From: an uncultured Granulosicoccus sp. | Lineage (GTDB): Bacteria; Pseudomonadota; Gammaproteobacteria; Granulosicoccales; Granulosicoccaceae | Length of the DNA: 64,000 bases | Assembly: GCA_947492525.1 (NCBI GenBank) | Contig: CANLNQ010000010.1 | Span: 124,001-188,000, forward strand | Reading direction: 5' to 3' | Part shown: positions 19,666-28,718 of the stretch, in pieces | Position numbering within the stretch: the first letter of the stretch is position 1 | Layout of the letters: every line of letters starts with the position of its first letter | The notes under the pieces: model-generated | Database searches by the model: none | What the model saw: the letters and a program-made list of their open reading frames with translations, nothing else | What the model was told of the DNA's origin: nothing | Position numbers and translations under genes: made by a program

Positions 19666-21126
19666 CTACTGTAGAACAACGTCGTAGTGTTCACGGGTGT
19701 AGAACTGTTCTGCCTGAAGGCGAATGGGTACTTCGACAAAGTCCTGGAGTTCAGCCAGATCATCGGATCGCTCCTCACTGAACCATTCCACGACCTCGCT
19801 GGAGGCCAGCACGGTGACCGAGTCGATATCGAATTGTCTGACCTGCCGGATGATCTCCCTGCTGATCTCGAAACCCACGGTCTCGAGCGTTTTCTGCATG
19901 CCTCGGCCATCGCAGACGCTGCATTCGGAACACAGCACCTGCTCCAGAGACTCACGGGTGCGCTTGCGAGTCATCTCCACCAGCCCCAGCGGAGACACTT
20001 CATTGACCTGTGTACGTGCATGGTCTTTCTCCAGCGCCTTTTCCAGCGCTCGCAACACCTGGCGGCGATGCTCCAGCACCGACATGTCAATGAAATCGAT
20101 GATGATGATGCCGCCGAGATTGCGCAGGCGCAGCTGCCGTGCAATGGCCTGTGCTGCTTCCAGATTAGTCTTGAATATGGTTTCTTCAAGGTTGTGCTTC
20201 CCGACAAAACCACCCGTATTGACATCGATTGTCGTCATTGATTCCGTTTGGTCAATGACCAGATGACCGCCCGATTTGAGCTCCACCCGCTTGTTCAGCG
20301 CCTTGTCGATCTCGTCTTCGACGCCATGCAGGTCGAATATCGGTCTTTCGCCCGGATAATGCTCCAGACATCGGGCCAATTCCGGCACGTATTCGTTACA
20401 GAAAGTCACACATTGCGCATAGGTTTCGCGGGAATCGATGCGGATACGCTCGATGTTTCCACGGTTCAGATCGCGCATCATTCGTTGCACCAGCGGTAGA
20501 TCGCGAAAGATCACCTCGCCTGGTTTCTTCGTCTTGCGCCGTTCCATCACGCCGTTCCAGGCCTTGCCCAGATACTCGATATCGGCCTGCAAGGCTTGTG
20601 CTTCCACCCCTTCGGCGGCGGTGCGAACAATATAGCCACGCGTGCTGTCTTCACCGCGCAACTGTTCGATCAGACTCCGCAGACGATCACGCTCGTCATC
20701 GTTGTCGATGCGAATCGATACGCCGATATTGTCCTCATAGGGCATCATCACCAGATAGCGGCTGGGTACTGTCAGCTTGCTGGTCACCCTCGCCCCCTTG
20801 GTTCCCAGCGGGTCCTTGGTCACCTGCACAGCCAGTGTCTGCCCTTCACTGAGCAGTCGGGATATGGAGGTCTCCGTGGCCTCACCTTCTCTGGCGGGTG
20901 GCGTCTGTACGTCGGATACGTGCAGAAAGGCGGCCTTTTCCAGACCGATGTCGACAAAAGCGGCTTCCATACCGGGCAGAACGCGCTTGACCGTCCCTTG
21001 AAATATGGTGCCGACACGTCCGATCTTCCGGGCGCGCTCGATCCAGATTTCCGTGAGCATGCCGTTCTCGACCGTTGCGACACGTGTCTCCTGCGGGGTC
21101 ACATTGATCAGTAGTTCTTCAGTCAT
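19666..21126 (-). CDS. rng: Ribonuclease G
   Basis: 486 residues, the normal RNase G length. It is an endoribonuclease that trims the 5' end of 16S rRNA and takes part in mRNA turnover. The S1-like domain near the N-terminus carries GTVKRVLPGMEAAFVDIG. The catalytic region shows TIDVNTGGFVG and IIIIDFIDM, which supply the two magnesium-binding Asp residues known from RNase E. A CSECSVCDGRG stretch corresponds to the zinc-link region. It precedes yhdP by 41 bp and follows maf, as in many gammaproteobacteria. Confidence 0.95.
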   Translation of the reverse strand: MTEELLINVTPQETRVATVENGMLTEIWIERARKIGRVGTIFQGTVKRVLPGMEAAFVDIGLEKAAFLHVSDVQTPPAREGEATETSISRLLSEGQTLAVQVTKDPLGTKGARVTSKLTVPSRYLVMMPYEDNIGVSIRIDNDDERDRLRSLIEQLRGEDSTRGYIVRTAAEGVEAQALQADIEYLGKAWNGVMERRKTKKPGEVIFRDLPLVQRMMRDLNRGNIERIRIDSRETYAQCVTFCNEYVPELARCLEHYPGERPIFDLHGVEDEIDKALNKRVELKSGGHLVIDQTESMTTIDVNTGGFVGKHNLEETIFKTNLEAAQAIARQLRLRNLGGIIIIDFIDMSVLEHRRQVLRALEKALEKDHARTQVNEVSPLGLVEMTRKRTRESLEQVLCSECSVCDGRGMQKTLETVGFEISREIIRQVRQFDIDSVTVLASSEVVEWFSEERSDDLAELQDFVEVPIRLQAEQFYTREHYDVVLQ

Positions 21127-21169
21127 TTCGGAAAGTGTCTGTATGGTCTGGCCAGCATGACCGGATCCC

Positions 21170-21814
21170 TTACTTCGGTTGACTCGCGACCAGACCGGCC
21201 GCTTGCAACAGGGCCTGCGTCTCGTACAGCGGAAGCCCTACTACATTACTGTAGCTGCCAGATAGCTGTGCGACAAATCCGGCACCGTATCCCTGTATGG
21301 CGTAGGCCCCGGCCTTATCGACAGGTTCTCCCGATTCCCAGTATCGCGCGGCCTGCTCAGGCGTGATGACGCCGAACTGCAGCATGGTACGCACACGGAT
21401 ATCGTCTCTGGCCTGTAGATTCTTCAATCCCGGGCCTGTTGCCTGCAACAGGCACACACCGCTCACGACCGCATGCTCACGACCCGACAGGCTGGCAAGC
21501 ATCTGCAGGGCATCCTCGCGGCTCTGCGGTTTGCCCAGCACGGCACCGTCCAGATCGATCACGGTATCCGCGCCCAGCACCAGCAGTCTTTCGGTATCGG
21601 CGAAATCGCCGTCCTTTACCTGTTGAGCCAGACAACACTCGGCCTTGCTGGCAGCCAGGCGCTGCACCAGGGCAGCCGGTGTCTCTCCGGGCCGGGGGGT
21701 TTCATCAACATCCACGGGCAGGCACAGAGGATCATGCCCTATCTGCCGGAGCAGTTGCAGGCGACGCGGTGAGGCCGACGCCAGAATCAGTCTGATGCGC
21801 TCGAAGGAATTCAT
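21170..21814 (-). CDS. maf: Maf/YhdE-family nucleoside triphosphate pyrophosphatase
   Basis: 214 residues. Maf enzymes hydrolyse non-canonical or free dTTP/UTP to the monophosphate and pyrophosphate. LILASASPRRLQLLRQIG at the N-terminus is the nucleotide-binding signature; VLGADTVIDLDGAVLGKP carries the catalytic Asp, and KAGAYAIQGYGA is the third family motif. The adjacent rng and yhdP support the YhdE rather than the YceF branch. It is 43 bp upstream of rng within the operon. Confidence 0.93.
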   Translation of the reverse strand: MNSFERIRLILASASPRRLQLLRQIGHDPLCLPVDVDETPRPGETPAALVQRLAASKAECCLAQQVKDGDFADTERLLVLGADTVIDLDGAVLGKPQSREDALQMLASLSGREHAVVSGVCLLQATGPGLKNLQARDDIRVRTMLQFGVITPEQAARYWESGEPVDKAGAYAIQGYGAGFVAQLSGSYSNVVGLPLYETQALLQAAGLVASQPK

Positions 21815-21861
21815 TCAAGGGTTTCTCGCAACGCGTACCGCGCCCCGGAAGCAAGGGTCTG

Positions 21862-22326
21862 TCAGCCCGCGCGATGGTAAGGGTGATTATCCAGCAGCGA
21901 TTGTGCCCGATAGAGCTGTTCGGCAAGCACGACCCGAACCAGAGGGTGCGGGAAGGTCAGCGGCGACAGACTCCACATCTGATCGGCCCGCTTGCGCACA
22001 CTCGGATGCAGCCCATCTGCCCCACCGATCAGCAGAATCAGCGATTTTCCCAGTTCCTGCCAGCGTTCCAGCTGCTGCGCCACCTGCTCGGTATCCCAGC
22101 TGGCGCCCCGGTTATCCAGCGCAATGACATGCGCCTTGTCCGGGATGGCAGCCAGCAGGGCTTCGGCTTCCCGCGCCATGATGACATCCTTGCTGTCACC
22201 TTGCGCCTGCGCGAATTCACGCACCTGAAACTGCCAGCGACGTGGCATGCGCTTGATGTAGTCATCCGATGCCTGGTTGACCCAGGCAGGCATTTTACGG
22301 CCGACGGCAAAGACGCTGATCTGCAC
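21862..22326 (-). CDS. rlmH: 23S rRNA pseudouridine1915 N3-methyltransferase
   Basis: 154 residues, start GTG at 22326. RlmH is a SPOUT methyltransferase that uses SAM to methylate pseudouridine 1915 in helix 69 of 23S rRNA. The knot region is visible as LILLIGGADGLHPSVRKRAD followed by LVRVVLAEQLYRAQSLLDNHPYHR, the C-terminal signature of the family. It is 36 bp after rsfS, the near-universal pairing. Confidence 0.96.
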   Translation of the reverse strand: MQISVFAVGRKMPAWVNQASDDYIKRMPRRWQFQVREFAQAQGDSKDVIMAREAEALLAAIPDKAHVIALDNRGASWDTEQVAQQLERWQELGKSLILLIGGADGLHPSVRKRADQMWSLSPLTFPHPLVRVVLAEQLYRAQSLLDNHPYHRAG

Positions 22327-22362
22327 GATCTGAACTGATGCTCCCTGCCGCCCGCGGTGGAA

Positions 22363-22746
22363 TCAGCGTGTTCGGGCTGCGGCCGAGGAATCGCCCTCAT
22401 CCGACGCCGAATCGGCTTCGGCCGGCCCCACCGACCAGAGTTTTTCCAGCGAATAAAATTCGCGCTTTTCTTCGGTCATGACATGCACGATGACATCGCC
22501 CAGATCCACCAGCACCCAGTCGCTGGAGTCTCCGCCTTCGACACCCAGCGGTGGATGCCCGGCCTCCTTGGCAGCCAGCCTGACGGTTTCGGCCATGGAC
22601 CGCACATGACGTTGAGACGTGCCGGTGACCACGATCATGGCATCGGCGATACTGGATTTACCCACGATGTCGATCACGGTCAGATCGACGCCCTTCATGT
22701 CCTCGAGTGCCTTGACGGCCAGTTCGATGACGGCTTCACTATTCAT
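22363..22746 (-). CDS. rsfS: Ribosomal silencing factor RsfS
   Basis: 127 residues. RsfS binds L14 on the 50S subunit and blocks subunit joining under nutrient limitation. Recognisable features are VIDIVGKSSIADAMIVVTGTSQRHVRSMA and SSDWVLVDLGDVIVHVM. The protein carries a short Ala/Glu/Ser-rich C-terminal extension beyond the usual end. It lies between nadD and rlmH. Confidence 0.95.
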   Translation of the reverse strand: MNSEAVIELAVKALEDMKGVDLTVIDIVGKSSIADAMIVVTGTSQRHVRSMAETVRLAAKEAGHPPLGVEGGDSSDWVLVDLGDVIVHVMTEEKREFYSLEKLWSVGPAEADSASDEGDSSAAARTR

Positions 22747-22806
22747 GCTCAGAACGATTACTGCTCCTGTCGATGCCGGTTCTGCCCTTCAGGGCGCAGG
22801 CGTCGA

Positions 22807-23448
22807 CTAATGATTTTCACGATACAGATTATTGTCACCAATATACTCCAGTACCGGCTCCGGGAGCAAAAAACGCACAGACAGATTCTGTGCAATGCGA
22901 CGCCGTATGTCCGTGGCCGAGATATCCAGCTGCGTTACATCCAGGATTTCGATCACGCCACTGCCTCCGTTGACGATCTTCGCACCACGGCTCGCCTGCT
23001 GCCGTGTCAGCAGATCTGCTGAAAAAACAGAGTGTTCCGCGTCCGGGCGATTGACGATGACCAGATTGGCCAGCGCCAGTACCCCCTCCCAGTCGTGCCA
23101 GGTATCAAAGGCGGCGAAGGCATCCATCCCCATGAAGAACAACAAGGTGGCCTCGGGGTTTTCTGCGTGTACTTCACGCAAGGTATCGATCGTGTAACTG
23201 GGGCGATCGCGCAGGGCCTCTCGGCCATCGACGGCCAGATGTGGCGCATTCTCCAGCGCCAGGTCCAGCATGTCGATACGGCTGTCTGTGCTGGCGGCAG
23301 TCGGCCCGCGATGAGCCGGCCGGTGATTGGGCAGCATGAACAGGGTCGACAGCGCAAACCGCTCGGCCATTTCCACCGCCGGGCGCAGATGTCCGTAATG
23401 AATCGGATCGAAGGTGCCGCCGAACAGGCCGATGCGCGTATCAGCCAC
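22807..23448 (-). CDS. nadD: Nicotinate-nucleotide adenylyltransferase
   Basis: 213 residues, GTG start at 23448. NadD adenylates nicotinate mononucleotide in NAD synthesis. The nucleotidyltransferase motif [18 protein letters not shown] is at the N-terminus, [18 protein letters not shown] in the middle, and the C-terminal [10 protein letters not shown] corresponds to the ISxTxxR motif. The start overlaps the proA stop by eight bases, so translation is coupled. Confidence 0.95.
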   Translation of the reverse strand: MADTRIGLFGGTFDPIHYGHLRPAVEMAERFALSTLFMLPNHRPAHRGPTAASTDSRIDMLDLALENAPHLAVDGREALRDRPSYTIDTLREVHAENPEATLLFFMGMDAFAAFDTWHDWEGVLALANLVIVNRPDAEHSVFSADLLTRQQASRGAKIVNGGSGVIEILDVTQLDISATDIRRRIAQNLSVRFLLPEPVLEYIGDNNLYRENH

Positions 23449-24727
23449 GTGTCGTGTAATCCCCGTTGACTACGTACTTCTCGGTTGTCAGCCCCAGCAC
23501 CCCCACAGGGCCGCGAACGTGCATGCGATTGGTGCTGATACCGATTTCTGCCCCCAGGCCGTATTCGGCGCCATCGGCAAAGCAGGTGGCCGCATTGACC
23601 ATGACGGAACTGGAATCCACCTGGCGCACGAACTGTCGCGAGCGCGCGATATCGTTGGTCACGATGGCATCGGTATGCCCGGAACCGTGGCGCGCGATAT
23701 GGGCCATGGCCTGCTCGATGTCATCCACGATCCGAATGGAGAGGATCGGGCCGAGATACTCGGTGTCCCAATCGACTTCAGTGGCGGCATTCATTGACGG
23801 GATGATGGCCCGCGTGCGCTCACAGCCTCTGAGTTCGACACCTTTCTCGGTAAAGACGTCGACCAGCATCGGCAACAGCGTCGCCGCATCGTCGGCATGC
23901 AGCAGCAAGGTTTCCATGGAACCGCAGATACCGTAGCGGTAGGTCTTGGCGTTCAATGCCACTTCCACGGCACGTGCGGCATCGGCGCCGCTGTCGATGA
24001 ACACATGGCAGATACCATCCAGATGCTTGATCACGGGCACTCTGGCCTCCTCACTGATGCGCTTGACCAGTCCCTTGCCACCGCGCGGAATGATCACGTC
24101 GACAAACTCATCCATCGCCAGCAAAGCACCCACCGCGGCGCGGTCGGTGGTGCCGATCAACTGCACGGCAGCCTCGGGCAAACCGGCTTGCTGCAGCCCT
24201 TGCCTGACGCACTCGGCCACAGCCCGATTGGAGTGAAAGGCTTCAGAGCCACCACGCAGAATGACCACATTGCCGGACTTGATGCACAGACCTGCGGCGT
24301 CGGCGGTGACATTGGGGCGCGATTCGTAGATGACACCGATGACCCCCAGAGGGACACGCATGCGTGCGATTTCCAGCCCGGATGGTCTGCGATCGGTTGC
24401 CGACAGCGCCCCCACCGGGTCCGCCTGGGCGGCAACGTTACGCAAGCCTTCAGCCATGGACGCAATGCGTGCCGGCGTCAGTTCCAGTCGATCCAGCAGC
24501 GCGGCATCGATTCCCTTGGCAGTGGCTGCCTCCAGATCCTGTGCATTGGCGGAGAGCAGCGTCGGCGCAGCGGCGTCGATGGCGTCGGCCATGGCCAGCA
24601 AGGCCTGATTCTTCTGCGCGGTATCGGCAACCGATAACGCCGCGGCAGCCGCTCTGGCGGCCTTGCCCATCGAATGCACGTGCTCGATCACGCTCGCGCC
24701 CTTGTCGTCATCATCCAACGCCACCAC
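23441..24727 (-). CDS. proA: Glutamate-5-semialdehyde dehydrogenase (gamma-glutamyl phosphate reductase)
   Basis: 428 residues. ProA reduces gamma-glutamyl phosphate with NADPH, the second step of proline synthesis. Signatures include [27 protein letters not shown], the catalytic Cys in [13 protein letters not shown], and [22 protein letters not shown] at the C-terminus. The GTG at 24727 is followed immediately by a second GTG; no strong Shine-Dalgarno decides between them. It heads the long leftward operon that ends at 14634 and is divergent from the YcfH-type gene 73 bp away. Confidence 0.95.
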   Translation of the reverse strand: MVALDDDDKGASVIEHVHSMGKAARAAAAALSVADTAQKNQALLAMADAIDAAAPTLLSANAQDLEAATAKGIDAALLDRLELTPARIASMAEGLRNVAAQADPVGALSATDRRPSGLEIARMRVPLGVIGVIYESRPNVTADAAGLCIKSGNVVILRGGSEAFHSNRAVAECVRQGLQQAGLPEAAVQLIGTTDRAAVGALLAMDEFVDVIIPRGGKGLVKRISEEARVPVIKHLDGICHVFIDSGADAARAVEVALNAKTYRYGICGSMETLLLHADDAATLLPMLVDVFTEKGVELRGCERTRAIIPSMNAATEVDWDTEYLGPILSIRIVDDIEQAMAHIARHGSGHTDAIVTNDIARSRQFVRQVDSSSVMVNAATCFADGAEYGLGAEIGISTNRMHVRGPVGVLGLTTEKYVVNGDYTTRG

Positions 24728-24800
24728 TTCTCACTCCTACTCAATCGTGGCCATGCCACGTACAATTCACGTAATAAACAGACAACTACACGACTTCCGC

Positions 24801-25598
24801 ATGCAACTCGTCGATTCGCACTGCCATATCAATTTTCCGGATTTTCAGGACCGGATGCCGGACATTCTACAGAACGCGGCGGATAACCAAGTCAATCACA
24901 TGCTGTGTATCGCCACCAGCTGGGAAAACTGTCCGGATGTCCTGTCTCTGGCGCGTGAGCATGCCCCGATCAGCGCATCGATCGGCGTGCACCCGACCAC
25001 CGAAGGCGGTCATGAACCCACCGTGGATGAATTGCTCACGGCCGCGGCTGAAAAGGAAGTCGTGGCCATCGGCGAAACCGGTCTTGACTATTTTCGCAGC
25101 AGCGGCGACCTGACCTGGCAGCATGAGCGCTTTCATCGGCATATCGAGGTGGCCCGACGTTGTCAGAAGCCGCTGATCATCCATACCCGCGCTGCGGCTG
25201 AGGACACCATGAACACCCTGCGCGAGCACAAGGCCAGCGAGGCCGGTGGCGTCATGCATTGCTTCGCCGAAGATTGGGATTTTGCACAACAGGCACTGGA
25301 TATCGGCTTCTACATCTCCTTCTCCGGTATCGTGACTTTCAAGAGCGCCAAGGCCATACAGGAAGTAGCGCTGAAGGCACCGCTGGATCGCATTCTGGTG
25401 GAAACCGACGCACCATACCTGGCGCCGGTACCGCACCGCGGCAAGACCAACGAGCCGGCCTTCGTGCGCCATACAGCCGAATACGTCGCCGAACTGCGCG
25501 GCATTCCGCTCGAAGAACTGGCCGAAGCAACAACCAACAACTTCTTCACGCTGTTCTCCGATGCCGCGGTTCTGACGGGTCGTCAGAAGAGTGCCTAG
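24801..25598 (+). CDS. ycfH: TatD-family metal-dependent deoxyribonuclease, YcfH type
   Basis: 265 residues from the ATG at 24801, which begins directly with MQLVDSHCHINF. The TatD metal-binding set is present: HCH, the Glu of AIGETGLDY, HTRAA, HCFAE, and the Asp in VETDAPYLAPVPHRGK. The sequence is closer to E. coli YcfH than to TatD itself (GFYISFSGIVTFKSAKA). Function in vivo is uncertain; 3'-5' exonuclease activity on DNA is known for relatives. The longer open reading upstream overlaps proA and was rejected. Confidence 0.92.
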   Translation: MQLVDSHCHINFPDFQDRMPDILQNAADNQVNHMLCIATSWENCPDVLSLAREHAPISASIGVHPTTEGGHEPTVDELLTAAAEKEVVAIGETGLDYFRSSGDLTWQHERFHRHIEVARRCQKPLIIHTRAAAEDTMNTLREHKASEAGGVMHCFAEDWDFAQQALDIGFYISFSGIVTFKSAKAIQEVALKAPLDRILVETDAPYLAPVPHRGKTNEPAFVRHTAEYVAELRGIPLEELAEATTNNFFTLFSDAAVLTGRQKSA

Positions 25599-25608
25599 AG
25601 CCGCTCGA

Positions 25609-25638
25609 GCGGCAAGCGGCAAGCGGCAAGCGGCAAGC
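25609..25638. repeat. 7-bp tandem array after the ycfH stop
   Basis: Four copies of gcggcaa plus a partial copy, ten bases after the ycfH stop and immediately before the cupin start. It occupies almost the whole intergenic gap. Confidence 0.85.
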
Positions 25639-25643
25639 GAACA

Positions 25644-26024
25644 ATGGTGGACTCCCGGATGAATGACAAGGTAGTGGTCTCGATCGACAACGCCGAGCAT
25701 TACATCTGGGGCGAACGCTGCGATGGCTATCACCTGGTCAAGACGGCCGCACTGAGCGTCATTCAGGAACGTGTCCCCCCGGGCTGCCGCGAAGTCAGAC
25801 ATCGACACCAACACGCCGAACAGTTCTTTCATGTGTTGTCCGGCTTTGCCACGCTCGAAGTGGATGGCGTCCGATACCGCCTGGCTCCCGGACAAGGCGT
25901 TCATGTGGCCGCTGGCGTGCCTCACCAGCTTGCCAATGAGGAGACACAGGATCTGGAATTCGTGGTCACCTCTACCCCACCCAGCCACGGTGATCGCATC
26001 GAGATGTCGCTGGAAGCCCGATAG
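25644..26024 (+). CDS. Small single-domain cupin protein
   Basis: 126 residues. One cupin barrel is visible: HRHQHAEQFFHVLSGFATLEVDG forms motif 1 with its metal-binding His and Glu, and LAPGQGVHVAAGVPHQLAN forms motif 2 with the last His. The metal site is complete, so it may be an enzyme or a ligand-binding protein; I cannot tell which. A second ATG at 25659 is a possible start. It is flanked on both sides by unrelated 7-bp repeat arrays. Confidence 0.85.
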   Translation: MVDSRMNDKVVVSIDNAEHYIWGERCDGYHLVKTAALSVIQERVPPGCREVRHRHQHAEQFFHVLSGFATLEVDGVRYRLAPGQGVHVAAGVPHQLANEETQDLEFVVTSTPPSHGDRIEMSLEAR

Positions 26025-26048
26025 TGAGACGGTTTCAGCACGAGCACT

Positions 26049-26125
26049 GGCACCTGGCACCTGGCACCTGGCACCTGGCACCTGGCACCTGGCACCTGGC
26101 ACCTGATACCTGATACCTGATACCT
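26049..26125. repeat. 7-bp tandem array, 11 units in two variants
   Basis: Eight copies of ggcacct are followed by three of gatacct, starting 25 bp after the cupin stop and ending 41 bp before the LysR stop on the other strand. The block change from one variant to the other shows that a mutated unit was itself amplified. Confidence 0.95.
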
Positions 26126-26165
26126 GACAGTCGAGTCTCGCTGCCAGCTAGTGTCAGCAGTTGTA

Positions 26166-27074
26166 TTAACCTGAATGACTGTCACTGCTTGCAGGCGCTC
26201 GCGCGCCGAGGCAGGAACGCGCTTCGGCGATCACGCTGCGCACTCTGGCCGGTAATGGCCGCCGACTGTGATAGCCCAGATACAAGGTTTCACTGACACG
26301 CGTCGGTAGTTGATGCACCGTGACACGTCCCGCCCTGTCCGAGGCTTCCACCGCATGGCGCGGCAACACCGTGAACCCCAGACCCAGACTCACCGGTTCG
26401 AGAATCAAGGTGATCTGATTGGAAAACCCTGCCCGGTCGAACTGCTTGCTGTGTTGGAACTCCGGATAATTGGCCCCCAGCAGCAACCCCGCATGGTGCG
26501 CCCCATCAGGATGATCGATGAACCCCAAGGCCATCAACTGCGCCCAGTCCGGCTCGCTCACTCCCTGTGGCGTCACCAGCAACAACTCCTCTTCGGCCAC
26601 CGGTTGGCAACTGACATCCTCCAGCGTTGACGGACTCGTCATGAATCCGATATCCACCCGGTGTTCGGCAATCATCGTTTCCACATCCCTGTTGGGAGCG
26701 AATCGATGGTCGATCACCAGCCCCGGATGCTGCACCTGCATCTGCAACAGATGCCGGTAGAGCTTGAGCCCGACACTGCCCGGGGAGGCGAGCCGAACGA
26801 TGCCTTCGAATTCGGGGTCTTCGTGCAGGCTCTTTCCCAATTCTGACAGGGAACTGATGATGTCGCGCCCCTGCTGATAAACCTGCTCGCCGGCATCGGT
26901 CATTGAAAAGCGTTTGCCCTGGCGCAGCAGCAGTGGCTGCCCGAGTTGCTCCTCCAGCTTGCGTACATGCTGACTGACGCCCGATTGCGTCATGTTCAAC
27001 TGCTCGGCCGTGCGTGTGAAATGCGAGACCTCGACAAGGGTGCAGAACGTACGTAGCCAGACCGGATTTATCAT
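26166..27074 (-). CDS. LysR-family transcriptional regulator
   Basis: 302 residues. The N-terminal winged helix reads LRTFCTLVEVSHFTRTAEQLNMTQSGVSQHVRKLEEQLG, broken here only by length: the helix-turn-helix spans about residues 18-40. The effector-binding domain occupies about 90-295. It is divergent from the VOC-fold gene across a 93-bp gap that holds a palindrome, the usual layout of a LysR regulator and its target. Effector unknown. Confidence 0.93.
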   Translation of the reverse strand: MINPVWLRTFCTLVEVSHFTRTAEQLNMTQSGVSQHVRKLEEQLGQPLLLRQGKRFSMTDAGEQVYQQGRDIISSLSELGKSLHEDPEFEGIVRLASPGSVGLKLYRHLLQMQVQHPGLVIDHRFAPNRDVETMIAEHRVDIGFMTSPSTLEDVSCQPVAEEELLLVTPQGVSEPDWAQLMALGFIDHPDGAHHAGLLLGANYPEFQHSKQFDRAGFSNQITLILEPVSLGLGFTVLPRHAVEASDRAGRVTVHQLPTRVSETLYLGYHSRRPLPARVRSVIAEARSCLGARAPASSDSHSG

Positions 27075-27086
27075 TACAAAATATAC

Positions 27087-27108
27087 TTATCTGCATTTCA
27101 AATGATAA
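27087..27108. promoter_or_regulatory. Candidate LysR operator between divergent genes
   Basis: TTATC at 27087 and GATAA at 27104 form 5-bp arms. Inside them CATTT and AAATG (27094-27104) form a second inverted repeat around a single C. The A/T-rich site lies 13 bp before the LysR start and 59 bp before the VOC-gene start, consistent with an autoregulatory T-N11-A type site. Inferred from position and symmetry. Confidence 0.5.
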
Positions 27109-27166
27109 TTTTACATGATGAAAGGTGATTCATACACTACAGTCTGAATCAACACAGGAGGCAGAC

Positions 27167-27667
27167 ATGCCCAACACCTATCCCCGCAGTTTTTCCCACA
27201 TCGGTATTTCGGTACCGGATCTGGACAAGGCCGTCGAGTTCTATACGCAGATCATGGGCTGGTACCTGATCATGAAGCCGACCGAAATCATCGAAGACGA
27301 CAGTGCAATAGGTGAGATGTGCACCGATGTCTTCGGTAGCCAGTGGGAGCGATTCCGCATAGCTCACCTGTCAACGGGTGACCGTGTCGGCATCGAGCTG
27401 TTCGAGTTCAAGGGCCAGACCAATCCGGAGGACAATTTCGAATACTGGAAAACCGGCATCTTCCATTTCAGCGTGCAGGACCCGGATGTGGAAGGACTGG
27501 CCGAGAAAATCGTTGCCGCCGGTGGCAAGCGGCGCATGAAGGAGCCGCGATACTACTACCCCGGTGAAAAGCCCTATCGCATGATCTACATGGAAGACCC
27601 CTTCGGGAATATCCTGGAGATCTACAGTCACAGCTACGAACTGATCTATAGCGAAGGGGCTTATTGA
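27167..27667 (+). CDS. VOC-superfamily (glyoxalase/dioxygenase fold) protein
   Basis: 166 residues from the ATG at 27167, preceded by a strong Shine-Dalgarno (AGGAGG six bases upstream). Two beta-alpha-beta-beta-beta modules are visible: SHIGISVPDLDKAVEFYTQIMGW at the N-terminus with a metal-ligand-type His, and IFHFSVQDPDVEGLAEKI followed by YMEDPFGNILEIYSHSYE with a second His/Glu set. This fits extradiol dioxygenase or glyoxalase-like enzymes. The substrate is unknown. It is probably regulated by the divergent LysR protein. Confidence 0.88.
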   Translation: MPNTYPRSFSHIGISVPDLDKAVEFYTQIMGWYLIMKPTEIIEDDSAIGEMCTDVFGSQWERFRIAHLSTGDRVGIELFEFKGQTNPEDNFEYWKTGIFHFSVQDPDVEGLAEKIVAAGGKRRMKEPRYYYPGEKPYRMIYMEDPFGNILEIYSHSYELIYSEGAY

Positions 27668-27674
27668 TCACATG

Positions 27675-27705
27675 GCCGGCTGACCTGCCCTGCGGCTCAG
27701 CCGGC
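27675..27705. terminator. Stem-loop shared by convergent genes
   Basis: GCCGGCTGA at 27675 pairs perfectly with TCAGCCGGC at 27697 across a 13-base loop. It begins eight bases after the VOC stop, and its right arm includes the stop codon of the siderophore-interacting protein. There is no T-run on either side, so factor-independent termination is uncertain. Confidence 0.45.
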
Positions 27706-28455
27706 ATCCTCGCGCTTGACCACCTTGTGCTCTTCTTCCTGAAGGCCGTTCTTCCAGTAACTGGAAATATACAGATGCGATTTTTCGATCGCTCTGTCTT
27801 CACGAAAATAGGAGCGCAGTTTCTTCATGGTCTTGAACTCACAGGCCGCCCAGACGGCAGCCTGCCCTGCCAGCCATGCCAGTTCGCGAATGGCATCGTT
27901 CAGCGGCGACTCATCGGAGCCCGGATGAGGATTGACCACCCATATCAGCGTCATACCATCAGGCAGCGGCAGTGCCTGTTTGTCTTCATCTGACAGGATC
28001 TCGACAACCACATAGCCTTTGGCGTCGGCAGGCAGGCGATCGAGATTGGCAGTCAGAGCGGGTAGTGCGGTCATATCAGCCGCCAACAGATACCAATCGG
28101 CCTCGGTATTGATGAAGGTGGCGGGCCCGGGGCCGAAGATGGACATGCGGTCGCCCGGCTCTGCCTGCAAGGACCAGGGCGCGGCCACGCCATTCGCCGT
28201 ACCGTCCGGGTTCGCGTGCAACATGAAATCAACATCGATCTCGCGTTGTTCCGGCCGGTACTGCGCAACCGTGTACGTCCTCAATATGGGTCGTTCCGGA
28301 TCGTCACTCGGGAAGGTGAGCTTGAAGTAGGCGCCAGCGGCGTCCTCGGGAAAGCTTGCGAGTTCCTCACCCTGCAGAGTCAGGCGACGCATGTTCGGCG
28401 TCAACTGCGTTGCAGCGGTAACGGTCAATTCACGAGCCTTTCGTTTCTGTGCCAT
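27697..28455 (-). CDS. Siderophore-interacting protein (FAD-binding ferric-siderophore reductase family)
   Basis: 252 residues of the ViuB/YqjH group, flavoproteins that release iron from siderophores by NAD(P)H-dependent reduction. LTPNMRRLTLQGEEL is the start of the FAD domain; RTYTVAQYR is the FAD-binding motif; DWYLLAADMTALPAL opens the NADP-like domain; and SHLYISSYWKNG ends it, a family hallmark. GAGGAAG precedes the ATG. A strong Fur-box match lies 89 bp upstream, so iron repression is likely. No siderophore synthesis or receptor gene is adjacent. Confidence 0.92.
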   Translation of the reverse strand: MAQKRKARELTVTAATQLTPNMRRLTLQGEELASFPEDAAGAYFKLTFPSDDPERPILRTYTVAQYRPEQREIDVDFMLHANPDGTANGVAAPWSLQAEPGDRMSIFGPGPATFINTEADWYLLAADMTALPALTANLDRLPADAKGYVVVEILSDEDKQALPLPDGMTLIWVVNPHPGSDESPLNDAIRELAWLAGQAAVWAACEFKTMKKLRSYFREDRAIEKSHLYISSYWKNGLQEEEHKVVKREDAG

Positions 28456-28543
28456 GTAGCTTCCTCACTGAATGGGGGTACCGGCAGCCGACGCCTGCCA
28501 GGATGTGCTCGCATTCTGGAGGCACTTGGCACAAACTTCAAAT

Positions 28544-28562
28544 GAAAATGAGTATCATTCCC
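28544..28562 (-). promoter_or_regulatory. Probable Fur box upstream of the siderophore-interacting protein gene
   Basis: The 19 bases at 28544-28562 agree with the classic Fur consensus at 14 positions, with the AATGA and ATCATT cores intact. The distance to the start codon (89 bp) and the iron-related product support it. Confidence 0.7.
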
Positions 28563-28569
28563 AAAATTC

Positions 28570-28669
28570 GTCAATGGCTAGCGTCAATGGCTAGCGTCAA
28601 TGGCTAGCGTCAATGGCTAGCGTCAATGGCTAGCGTCAATGGCTTGCGCCAATGGCTCGCGCCAATGCA
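28570..28669. repeat. 13-bp tandem array beside the Fur box
   Basis: Five perfect copies of gtcaatggctagc run from 28570 to 28634, followed by two diverged copies and a fragment. The array begins eight bases from the Fur box and ends 50 bases before the GH16 stop. Confidence 0.95.
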
Positions 28670-28718
28670 CGTATCGATCGCTCGCGTTTATCACGAGCCC
28701 CCATCGCCCTGCGCGGAT

